In this document: positions 16,086-22,249 of the stretch, one piece after another
How positions within the stretch are numbered: the stretch's first letter is position 1
How the letters are laid out: each line of letters starts with the position of its first letter
From: CAYHOI01 sp964358175
GTDB lineage: Bacteria > Margulisbacteria > Riflemargulisbacteria > GWF2-35-9
Assembly (NCBI GenBank): GCA_964358175.1
Contig: CAYHOI010000024.1
Span: 1-23,162, forward strand
Direction: 5' to 3'
Length of the DNA: 23,162 nucleotides
Notes under the pieces: generated by a model
The model's input: only the letters and a program-made list of their open reading frames with translations
Database searches by the model: none
Told to the model about the DNA's origin: nothing
Made by a program: the position numbers and the translations under genes

Positions 16086-16205
16086 ATGACAACCAATAAG
16101 AATCAGAAATCAACAAAAGATCAATCCGAAAAAGAAGTTGTGAAGGCAACGGTTTCTCGTTTATTTAAACAATATGACAAAGTATTTCGGCATCTGAGTA
16201 CTTAA
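16086..16205 (+). CDS. Small hypothetical ORF, 39 aa
   Basis: A short frame with a hydrophilic Lys/Gln/Ser-rich N-terminus and a compact amphipathic segment, VVKATVSRLFKQYDKVFRHL (about 18-37). It starts 12 nt after a perfect TATAAT and ends two bases before the next small ORF. The helix-like C-terminal half has the look of a small antitoxin or a truncated DNA-binding protein, but I do not recognise the family. It could also be the 5' end of a gene broken after codon 39. Confidence 0.35.
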   Translation: MTTNKNQKSTKDQSEKEVVKATVSRLFKQYDKVFRHLST

Positions 16206-16207
16206 CC

Positions 16208-16366
16208 ATGGCTATCACTCTTTCCAGGCAAGCTGTCGTGTATCTCTTCGAGTCCTGTCAACAGGAATCAAGCGTACGTGGCGAATCATTTCCGGAACGT
16301 CTATTAGAAAAAGACCTAGATAAAATAATGAAGGGTAGCAATTCTAGCTGCCCATACACATGGTAA
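16208..16366 (+). CDS. Small hypothetical ORF, 52 aa (possibly a fragment)
   Basis: This frame begins two bases after the 39-aa ORF, so translational coupling is possible. There is no Shine-Dalgarno. The protein has a short beta-like start (AITLSRQAVVYLF) and a charged middle (RGESFPERLLEKDLDKIMK). Its last third runs through an imperfect hairpin (GGGTAGC / GCTGCCC), and its end has an unnatural composition, suggesting truncation. Function unknown. Confidence 0.25.
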   Translation: MAITLSRQAVVYLFESCQQESSVRGESFPERLLEKDLDKIMKGSNSSCPYTW

Positions 16367-16426
16367 ATGGGTATCCTTTTAGCCTTTTGATCATAGTCTT
16401 CAAAGTTATTTTATGTTTGACAATTA

Positions 16427-16696
16427 TTATTTTACTGATTCAAAGAACTTGCCAACCTTGTACCGCCCAAGAATCTTGCAAACAGCGGCACTTAGCTCTT
16501 GCTCGGTTTGCTTCTTTTTTCTGTTTTTGAGCTTTTCAAAAGCCTCCGTTGCTTTTGAAATCAAGGCTTGGCGTGTGGTTGTCTCCTCCTCCGCAATTAT
16601 CGGATTTCTGGAAAGCACATACCGAAGATTCGGCTGATCGGGATCTCGCACTTCCGCTAAATTCCTTTCGTCAAATAACCCCAGCTGAATGACCTT
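16427..16696 (-). pseudogene. IS1634-family transposase fragment
   Basis: An internal piece of a transposase of about 90 codons. From the stop at 16697-16699 the frame reads KVIQLGLFDERNLAEV, then DPDQPNLRYVLSRNP, then a Lys/Glu-rich helix and GRYKVGKFFE before a stop. The LGLFDERxLAE...RNPxxAEEE...R..L layout is the one I know from IS1634-type transposases; that assignment is from memory of the family. Both the N-terminal half and the catalytic C-terminal part are missing, and no matching terminal inverted repeats were found, so the element is dead. It marks past insertion into this island. Confidence 0.65.
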
Positions 16697-16797
16697 TTAC
16701 TGGCTACGTTTTGTACGCAAAAACAGCCCTTAATCCTAATGGGTAGTAAATGTTAACTCAATTTGCAAGGGGGTAAAATCCCTTAACACATGCCCAT

Positions 16798-16857
16798 CGG
16801 TCTCCTTTCAAGCTTAGTCGACATTATGTCAGAGCTCATTAACTCTTGAGGAGACCG
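16798..16857. other. 60-nt inverted-repeat structure downstream of priA
   Basis: Arms CGGTCTCCTTTCAAG (16798-16812) and CTTGAGGAGACCG (16845-16857) pair along 13 bp with a two-base bulge. The 32-nt interior holds GACATTATGTC, another short hairpin. On the minus strand it begins about 25 nt after the priA stop; there is no T-run on that side, but the plus-strand 3' side is T-rich (TCTTTCTCATTTT). It could be a structured RNA, a terminator for plus-strand transcription, or the end of a mobile element. The flanking 16700-16797 holds only small hairpins (TTTTG-TACG-CAAAA; AAGGG/CCCTT) and no gene. Confidence 0.45.
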
Positions 16858-16881
16858 TCTTTCTCATTTTATCGACAGACC

Positions 16882-18843
16882 TTAGACTATCGACATCGGG
16901 TCCACATCGATCATAATCTTCGAATAGGTCTGTAGCTTTTGCTTGAGGGGAGAGGCATCTTTGTCCTGAGGCACTTTGATAAGAAACTGCCATCGATACC
17001 TGTTCTTTATTTTCGCGATCATAGGAGGACTCGGAGGCAGATATACAAAATCACTGAACTGAACACGAATCTCATTAAATATGTCCACGCAACGTTTTTC
17101 AGACAACGTGTCCTCTTTGTCTTCACACATCACCCGAATAAGCCTGAAAAACGGCGGCAACTGCGCTTGCTGACGAGTGGCCAGCTCTAACTGATAAAAG
17201 CGTTGATAGTCGTGACGCATCGCACATTGAATCGCATAGTGATCTGGATGGTAGGTTTGGATCAAGACTCTCCCCGCTTTATATCCACGGCCAGCACGTC
17301 CACAAATCTGAGTCAGAAGGATATAGGTGCGTTCAATAGAAAAAATATCAGGATAGAAAAGTCCTTGATCTGCATCTATCACGCCCACCAAGGTCACCTC
17401 TGGAAAATGATGGCCTTTGGCAATCATCTGCGTCCCGATCAGAATGTCGAGTTTTTTTTCTGCAAAGGCTTGCAATGTGTCTTTTGCATGAGATCTCTTC
17501 GCCGTTGTATCGCCATCTAACCGATCCAGTCGGGCTGACGGGAAGGTGGTCCTTAGCTCCGTCTGAAGTGCCTGGATACCCTTCCCTACTGCGATCAACT
17601 TCCCTGACCCGCAAGCCGGACAAGTCGAGACCTTTTCTCGACTGACTCCACAATAATGACATTTGAGGCGTTGATCATTATGCAACGTAAAACTCACCGA
17701 ACAACGAGGACATGTCACGGGCTCCCCACAGGACTCACACCGAAGAAGCTTGCTTAGCCCTCGTTGATTGTACAGAAGCATTACTTGCTCACCTTCACTC
17801 AAGGTCTTCTTAATCGCGTTGACCAGTTCATTGGACAAAAGCCGACGGGGGAAATTTCCGGTCTCCTTCAAGTTGATGAGATCTACTTGGGGTAGCGAAA
17901 CATTGCGATATCGTTGAGCCATCGTTGAAATCAGATAATGTTTCTTCGCTTGAAAATACGTCGAAACCAAAGGAGTCGCTGAACCCATCACCAGCAAGGC
18001 TCGCTCAAGCAAAGAACGTTTAAAGGCAACCACTCTGGCATTGTATCTAGGGGTTTGTTCCTGCTTATAGGCAGAATCCTGCTCCTCGTCCATGATGATT
18101 AACCCTAAATTTTGAATAGGAGCGAACACAGCCGATCTCGTCCCGACGACTATCGATGCCGTTGCATGATGAATCCCAAGCCATGCCAATCGTCTCTCTT
18201 TATCGGTAAGACCTGAATGGACAACAAAAACACGATCCCCATACTCCTGACGCAACCGCTCCGAAAGCACATAGGTCAAAGGAATTTCTGGCACCAATAT
18301 CAAGGTACTTTTACCCTCGATCAACATCTGTCGCATGATCGCCAAGTAAACCTCGGTTTTTCCACTACTGGTCACGCCATGAACGAGATGCGGTTTGTCG
18401 CGCGCCCTGAGGATTCGCGAAACTGTCTCGTTTTGATCCTTGGTCAACTCTACCTGACGAGTCTCAACCAATGCTGTAAGCGCGTTCTGAACAAAAGGAA
18501 GCGCATATTGATCATGCCACTTCTTACCTGATCTGGCTCCCACTGGAAGAATACTTCTGATCACATCGGTAATCGATGTCGCGTAATAATGTGCAAGCCA
18601 TTCCAAAAGCTGAAGAGTTTTCTCATTAAAAAACGTCAACTCTGATTTTATTTCTAGGATATCTTTAAGCGCAAATGTTTCATGGTGTTCTGATTTGACA
18701 CTGTATATATATCCCAGTACCGTTCGATTTCGAAGTGGCACGAGTACGGCATGCCCAACCTTAAGCTGAGATTCGAGATTGACAGGTATTTTGTAAGTAA
18801 GTGATCGATGGAGGTATTCTGCGAGAATAACCTCCGCATACAT
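16882..18843 (-). CDS. priA: Primosomal replication-restart helicase PriA
   Basis: A 3'-5' helicase that recognises stalled or recombined forks and reloads the replisome. Length is about 653 aa from the ATG at 18843, slightly short for the family. The N-terminal DNA-binding domain starts YAEVILAEYLHRSLTYKIP. Walker A is GVTSSGKT (156-163). Walker B reads DEEQ (252-255) where PriA usually has DEEH, followed by the expected aromatic-rich loop AYKQEQTPRYNAR. Two zinc knuckles use eight Cys (CESCG, CPRC, CHYCG, CPACG). Motifs V and VI are GTQMIAKGHHFP and QICGRAGRG. It begins seven bases after the gmk-rpoZ stop, with no Shine-Dalgarno. The frequent neighbour coaBC is missing between rpoZ and priA. 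Confidence 0.96.
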   Translation of the reverse strand: MYAEVILAEYLHRSLTYKIPVNLESQLKVGHAVLVPLRNRTVLGYIYSVKSEHHETFALKDILEIKSELTFFNEKTLQLLEWLAHYYATSITDVIRSILPVGARSGKKWHDQYALPFVQNALTALVETRQVELTKDQNETVSRILRARDKPHLVHGVTSSGKTEVYLAIMRQMLIEGKSTLILVPEIPLTYVLSERLRQEYGDRVFVVHSGLTDKERRLAWLGIHHATASIVVGTRSAVFAPIQNLGLIIMDEEQDSAYKQEQTPRYNARVVAFKRSLLERALLVMGSATPLVSTYFQAKKHYLISTMAQRYRNVSLPQVDLINLKETGNFPRRLLSNELVNAIKKTLSEGEQVMLLYNQRGLSKLLRCESCGEPVTCPRCSVSFTLHNDQRLKCHYCGVSREKVSTCPACGSGKLIAVGKGIQALQTELRTTFPSARLDRLDGDTTAKRSHAKDTLQAFAEKKLDILIGTQMIAKGHHFPEVTLVGVIDADQGLFYPDIFSIERTYILLTQICGRAGRGYKAGRVLIQTYHPDHYAIQCAMRHDYQRFYQLELATRQQAQLPPFFRLIRVMCEDKEDTLSEKRCVDIFNEIRVQFSDFVYLPPSPPMIAKIKNRYRWQFLIKVPQDKDASPLKQKLQTYSKIMIDVDPMSIV

Positions 18844-18850
18844 CAACTTT

Positions 18851-19936
18851 TTACACAGGTTCTTTCAGATGGCCTATAACCTCATCCATTGGAGGCCCTT
18901 CTGGAATATCTAAAACGACGACTTCCTCTTCAGGCTCGGCCTCAATATCAGCGACAATATCTTCCGCTATGATTAATTCATCTTCTGCCAACTGATCTTC
19001 TACCTCAAGCTCAGCAACGCTGATCCCCGTTTCTTGTGCAATAAAAGTCGCTAATTCTCTTTCAGCCTCGGTTGGAGCGGTCTTTGCTTTCAGCGCGAAC
19101 TGTTGATCAGGAAGTTTAATGTCCTCGTATAGACCGTCCAACATATCATCCTCTTCCTTGGTCTCATCTTTGATATCCTCTAACATAACGATATCAATAA
19201 GACCGAGATCCATTTCCTTAATAGCCTCCATGATAGGACGCTTATCGCGATCAGCTTCATCTAAAAGGTAGGTGCCTTCCTCTACAATGTCCTTGGCTCG
19301 TCGAGAGACTGCGTGTGTGAATAAAAACTTATTGTATCGTCTTTGCATAACTCGCTCCTTTTTTGAAATTATTTCAATGATCCGTTGAACAGTGAGCTCC
19401 ATTCTATCATTAGTTATCGTATAATTGAAAGCAGATTCATGACCCAACTCCCTTTCAGCCGTTTGGAGGCGAACAATCATCTCACTCTCGTCCTCAGTTC
19501 CACGGCTTTTTAGCCGCTCTTGCAAGGCAATCATAGAAGGGGGCACTAGAAAAATGCTCACAGCATCATAGTCATTGTCTGCACAGAATCGTATTAGTTT
19601 TCTGGCTCCCTGCACATCGATCTCAAAGATAACTTTCTCACCCTGATAAAGTCTTTTCAGACTATCCCAGGCTGTGCCATAGCGATTTCCGTGAACTTGT
19701 GCCCATTCTACAAATTCATTTTGAGCAACTTTCTCTGTGAACAGTTCATTAGAGATGAAAAGGTAGTGAACACCGTCTACCTCATTTTCCCGAGGGGTTC
19801 GAGTACTAAAAGAAATTGAAACTCCAAGATCTGGCCTTAACCGACGAAGATTTTGGATAACGGTACCTTTTCCCACACCTGAGGGACCGGAAATAATAAT
19901 GGCAAATCCATTGGTGGTTGAAGTATTCATCATCAT
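18851..19936 (-). CDS. gmk-rpoZ: Guanylate kinase fused in frame to RNA polymerase omega subunit, with acidic tail
   Basis: One continuous frame of 361 aa from the first ATG of an ATGATGATG run (19936). Residues about 8-194 are a complete guanylate kinase (GMP + ATP to GDP + ADP): P-loop SGPSGVGKGT (16-25), SFSTRTPRENEVDGVHY, EWAQVHGNRYGT and IDVQGARKL. From about residue 197 it becomes omega-like: MQRRYNKFLFTHAVSRRAK, then a loop and KRPIMEAIKEMDLGLID, as in RpoZ. Residues about 252-361 are a Glu/Asp-rich tail with no recognised domain. gmk and rpoZ are separate neighbours in many bacteria; here no stop codon separates them. AAGGAG lies 6 nt before the in-frame ATG at 19348, so free omega (147 aa) could be made too. 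Confidence 0.85.
   Translation of the reverse strand: MMMNTSTTNGFAIIISGPSGVGKGTVIQNLRRLRPDLGVSISFSTRTPRENEVDGVHYLFISNELFTEKVAQNEFVEWAQVHGNRYGTAWDSLKRLYQGEKVIFEIDVQGARKLIRFCADNDYDAVSIFLVPPSMIALQERLKSRGTEDESEMIVRLQTAERELGHESAFNYTITNDRMELTVQRIIEIISKKERVMQRRYNKFLFTHAVSRRAKDIVEEGTYLLDEADRDKRPIMEAIKEMDLGLIDIVMLEDIKDETKEEDDMLDGLYEDIKLPDQQFALKAKTAPTEAERELATFIAQETGISVAELEVEDQLAEDELIIAEDIVADIEAEPEEEVVVLDIPEGPPMDEVIGHLKEPV
19346..19360 (-). promoter_or_regulatory. Internal Shine-Dalgarno and start codon at the gmk/rpoZ boundary
   Basis: Minus strand AAGGAG (19355-19360), 6 nt, ATG (19346-19348), in the same frame as guanylate kinase. This is the best ribosome binding site in the gmk-priA unit and lies exactly where the omega-like domain begins. 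The Lys-Lys-Glu codons of the kinase end form the Shine-Dalgarno. Confidence 0.6.
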
Positions 19937-19948
19937 GAGTTCGTGATT

Positions 19949-19977
19949 AATATAGCAAACAACGGAGGTTTGTTCAA
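19949..19977 (-). promoter_or_regulatory. Promoter of gmk-rpoZ-priA
   Basis: TTGAAC (19972-19977), 17-bp spacer, TATATT (19949-19954) on the minus strand. The -10 ends 12 nt before the ATG at 19936, predicting a leader of about 5 nt. The frame is open upstream to 19990, but that extension covers the promoter. Confidence 0.6.
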
Positions 19978-19983
19978 ATATGT

Positions 19984-20012
19984 TTGACACACCGCAAAAA
20001 ACACTTGATAAT
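19984..20012 (+). promoter_or_regulatory. Promoter of mreB
   Basis: A consensus TTGACA (19984-19989), exactly 17 bp, then GATAAT (20007-20012). It is back to back with the gmk promoter: the two -35 boxes are 6 bp apart, so both genes may respond to the same bound protein. The predicted start is near 20019. Confidence 0.75.
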
Positions 20013-20022
20013 GCAATCCGAA

Positions 20023-21060
20023 ATGAAGTTCCTCGATCTTTTTTTTGGAAAAATCTCTCATGATTTGGGCATCGACCTTGGGACAGCGAATACCTTGGTT
20101 TACATCAAAGGACAGGGGATTGTGCTTCGTGAACCCTCGGTCGTTGCAATAGACACCAAGACAAATGCCACGCTCGCGGTCGGTAACGAAGCCAAACAGA
20201 TGGTTGGCCGTACCTCTGGAAGCATCATCGCTGTTCGCCCTCTTGAGGACGGTGTGATTTCCAATTTTGAAGTAACCGAGATCATGATTCGTTATTTCAT
20301 CGAGAAAGTTCATAATCGAAAGCGGTTCCTTAATCCTCGTGTCATTGTAGGTGTTCCGTCTGGAATTACCGGGGTTGAAAAGCGAGCAGTACTGGATGCC
20401 ATTTTACATGCAGGATCACGCGAGGCGTATCTCATTGAAGAACCCATGGCCGCAGCAATCGGAGCTGGCCTTCCCGTATCAGAGCCAACAGGGAGTATGA
20501 TTGTTGACATTGGAGGCGGGACGAGTGATATCGCCGTCATTTCTCTAGGAGGCATCGTTGTATCGAAGTCTGTTCGCATCGCCGGGAATGAAATGGATCA
20601 GGCAATTATTGACCATTGCCGTGAAAACTATCGGATTCTTATCGGAGAACGGACTGCAGAGGACGTCAAAGTAAAGATCGGGAGTGCTGCATCGGTGGAT
20701 GGAATGGATGAGGAGACGATTGAGGTTGTCGGTCGTGATCTTGTCACTGGCCTACCCAAGAATTTCACGCTCACCTCACAGGAAGTTCGAGAAGCTCTCA
20801 GTGAGACGGTTAATGCGATTCTTAATGCCATCAAGGGGGTTTTAGAACAAACGCCCCCCGAGCTTTCGTCAGACATCATGGAGAAGGGCGTCACACTGGC
20901 TGGCGGAGGAGCTCTTCTGAAAGGGCTCGATAAGTTTATCGAACGTGAAATTTATATCAAAGTGCATATCGCTGATGACCCACTCTCTTGCGTCGCCTAT
21001 GGAACGGGCAAAGCGTTAGAGGAAATGGATATTCTGAAGAAAGTTTTGTTTTCCGAGTAA
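20023..21060 (+). CDS. mreB: Rod-shape-determining protein MreB (actin-like)
   Basis: A bacterial actin that forms membrane-associated filaments guiding lateral cell-wall synthesis, implying a rod or curved cell. I chose the ATG at 20023 (MKFLDLFFGK), 345 aa. The upstream ATG at 20011 lies inside the -10 box, and the TTG at 19984 is the -35 itself. Phosphate 1 motif GIDLGTANTLVY, phosphate 2 motif VDIGGGTSDIAVIS and adenosine motif TLAGGGALLKGL are intact. The amphipathic N-terminus (FLDLFF) suits membrane contact. Length and motifs are standard. It stands alone: mreC and mreD do not follow, and a decayed repeat starts three bases after the stop. No Shine-Dalgarno is present before the chosen start. 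Confidence 0.96.
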   Translation: MKFLDLFFGKISHDLGIDLGTANTLVYIKGQGIVLREPSVVAIDTKTNATLAVGNEAKQMVGRTSGSIIAVRPLEDGVISNFEVTEIMIRYFIEKVHNRKRFLNPRVIVGVPSGITGVEKRAVLDAILHAGSREAYLIEEPMAAAIGAGLPVSEPTGSMIVDIGGGTSDIAVISLGGIVVSKSVRIAGNEMDQAIIDHCRENYRILIGERTAEDVKVKIGSAASVDGMDEETIEVVGRDLVTGLPKNFTLTSQEVREALSETVNAILNAIKGVLEQTPPELSSDIMEKGVTLAGGGALLKGLDKFIEREIYIKVHIADDPLSCVAYGTGKALEEMDILKKVLFSE

Positions 21061-21062
21061 GG

Positions 21063-21160
21063 TACTCTTGCGAAAATGATTTTGACGCTTCGATAAATCT
21101 TGCGTTGGCGCCCGTTGTCATTCATCTCTTATTTACGCACAGTAAATGTCGCGCTGATTA
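21063..21160. repeat. Palindromic mobile-like repeat, copy 3 (decayed)
   Basis: The left end TACTC-N6-AAATGATTTTGACGCTTCG is followed by AATCTTGCGTTGGCG, matching the end module of copies 1 and 2 with scattered substitutions. Then comes TTATTTACGCACAGTAAATGTCGC (central module). Its hairpin ATTTAC-GCACA-GTAAAT (21131-21147) is perfect although two stem pairs differ from the GCTTAC/GTAAGC of the other copies. The right end is not recognisable. The element begins immediately after the mreB stop. Confidence 0.7.
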
Positions 21161-21204
21161 TGATAATGTAATTTTGCACCACAACCTAAGAAATCTAAAT
21201 CTGT

Positions 21205-21243
21205 ATCCCCGATTAGAGTCGGGGATGACTGTGCTTAGACAGT
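21205..21243. repeat. Paired hairpins after mreB
   Basis: ATCCCCGA-TTAGAG-TCGGGGAT (21205-21226) is an 8-bp perfect stem, followed by ACTGT-GCTTAG-ACAGT (21228-21243). No T-run follows, so a classical terminator is doubtful; the first hairpin resembles the ATCCCCG...CGGGGAT palindromes dispersed in many genomes. The remainder of 21244-21377 shows no gene. Confidence 0.45.
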
Positions 21244-21377
21244 TATCCCATAATTAGAATTGTTGAAACGTACTGGACTTTAGGGACTGATTTGGGGTTC
21301 CATACACACAGTGCCTTAGATATGGTTGAAATTATAGAGATTTCATCCGGCTGATTTAGGTTTTGACTGTCGTGGTG

Positions 21378-21383
21378 TATAAT
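21378..21383 (+). promoter_or_regulatory. -10 box of the PIN toxin-antitoxin pair
   Basis: A perfect TATAAT ending 6 nt before the ATG at 21390. No good -35 stands at 17 bp (TTTAGG). The position predicts initiation at or next to the start codon, again without a leader. Confidence 0.45.
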
Positions 21384-21389
21384 GTGGGT

Positions 21390-21887
21390 ATGATGAAGAA
21401 GCTGAAAATCTATTTAGACACATCAGTAATTAACTTTCTTTTTGCTGACGATGCACCAGAATACAGGTCAATCACAGAGGACTTCTTTCACAATTTTGTT
21501 AAGACCAAGAAGTACGAGACCTACATCTCAAATGTCGTTATTCAAGAGCTTGAACTAACTACTAATGAAGCGAAACGAAACCAGTTATTAGACGTTATCA
21601 AGCAATATCCGTTTAGTCTCCTCGAAGCGTCAGAGAAGACAGTCGATGAGATTGAGTATTTGGGAAAGCACTATATTCAAAACAAGATTATTCCTGAAAA
21701 TAAGCTTGCTGATGCACTTCATATCGCCTATTCTGTTGTGTTTGAAATGGATATTCTGCTTAGCTGGAATTTTAAGCATTTAGCCAATTATCAAAAAGAA
21801 AAGGTAATCTCAATTCTCAATCAATCGCTTGGGTACTATTACCCATTTCGAATGACCAACCCAACGGAGGTGATCGCAGATGAATAA
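21390..21887 (+). CDS. PIN-domain ribonuclease toxin
   Basis: Probable toxin of a type II toxin-antitoxin pair; PIN domains are metal-dependent RNases. Length is 165 aa from the ATG at 21390, an ATGATG pair just after a TATAAT box. PIN motifs: strand 1 IYLDTSVINFLF with Asp10, an internal VIQELELT segment supplying Glu, KLADALHIAYSV with the third acidic residue, and ILLSWNFKHLAN, where the fourth position is Asn, common in this subgroup. Beyond about 145 lies a short tail. The last codons overlap the downstream small gene by 8 bp, the usual coupling of such pairs, although here the toxin comes first. AT-rich codon use relative to mreB suggests acquisition. Confidence 0.85.
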   Translation: MMKKLKIYLDTSVINFLFADDAPEYRSITEDFFHNFVKTKKYETYISNVVIQELELTTNEAKRNQLLDVIKQYPFSLLEASEKTVDEIEYLGKHYIQNKIIPENKLADALHIAYSVVFEMDILLSWNFKHLANYQKEKVISILNQSLGYYYPFRMTNPTEVIADE

Positions 21888-22023
21888 ACCATCAAAAGCA
21901 TTAGAGGAAACTTGGGCTGCAAAAGAACGCTTTTATCAGATTAACGCAGGCAAGAGTATGCGTGAAATCATTGAAAGTGTTGAACATAAGAGTTTCAAGA
22001 AGGAAAAACTTGCTTCTGCTTAA
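21880..22023 (+). CDS. Putative antitoxin of the PIN toxin, 47 aa
   Basis: A small charged protein whose ATG overlaps the toxin stop (ATGAATAA). GGAGGTGA (21866-21873), a near-perfect anti-16S sequence, lies 6 nt upstream inside the toxin gene. The sequence starts MNKPSKALEETWAAKERFYQ and continues with a predicted helix, SMREIIESVEHKSFKKEKL. The SKALEE.W..KE pattern is seen in small partners of this PIN subgroup; that is from general knowledge, not a search. There is no HTH or ribbon-helix-helix motif, so autoregulation would need another factor. Strong ribosome binding favours antitoxin excess. Confidence 0.7.
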   Translation: MNKPSKALEETWAAKERFYQINAGKSMREIIESVEHKSFKKEKLASA

Positions 22024-22041
22024 TTCTGCAACTTATGAAGA

Positions 22042-22184
22042 TATACTCGTTACGAATTGGTTTTCGGTAAAGTGACGACGAGCGACGCTTACTGTGCGTA
22101 AGCAAGCAAGCAAGCAAGCAAGGAGTTGCAAAACCGCCATCGCAAGATCAAGCGAAGCGTCAAAACCAATTTTAGCAGAGTATA
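22042..22184. repeat. Palindromic mobile-like repeat, copy 2 (complete, 143 bp)
   Basis: Both ends are visible: TATACTC-N6-AATTGGTTTT on the left and AAAACCAATT-N6-GAGTATA on the right, an imperfect terminal inverted repeat of 23 bp. Inside lie the hairpin GCTTAC-TGTGC-GTAAGC (22087-22103), five AAGC units (22100-22119), and the end module ACCGCCATCGCAAGATCAAGCGAAGCGT (in two parts, about 22133-22161). It sits between the convergent antitoxin and HD-GYP genes. No transposase is encoded; frames through it are not genes. 22185-22249 shows nothing further. Confidence 0.85.
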
Positions 22185-22249
22185 ACACTTGGTTGTACCA
22201 GCAACTGTCCGCTTCTAGGATCGTATGGCGCATGATATATGATGACGGG

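Noticed and set aside
19346..19360. gmk-rpoZ junction as a sequencing frameshift
   Set aside because: Both domains are in the same frame with intact motifs on either side. Only a lost stop codon could create this artefact, and the coding continuity across the junction shows no disturbance.
19980..20063. 27-aa plus-strand frame with GGAGG about 11 nt upstream
   Set aside because: It begins upstream of the mreB promoter -35 and would not be on the mreB transcript; the GGAGG lies in the gmk promoter spacer. Likely chance.
21205..21226. mreB rho-independent terminator
   Set aside because: Good 8-bp stem but followed by GACTGTG rather than T residues, and 145 nt after the stop.
22100..22123. CRISPR-like or tandem-repeat array
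   Set aside because: Only a 4-bp microsatellite with five units; no spacers or long direct repeats occur in the window.
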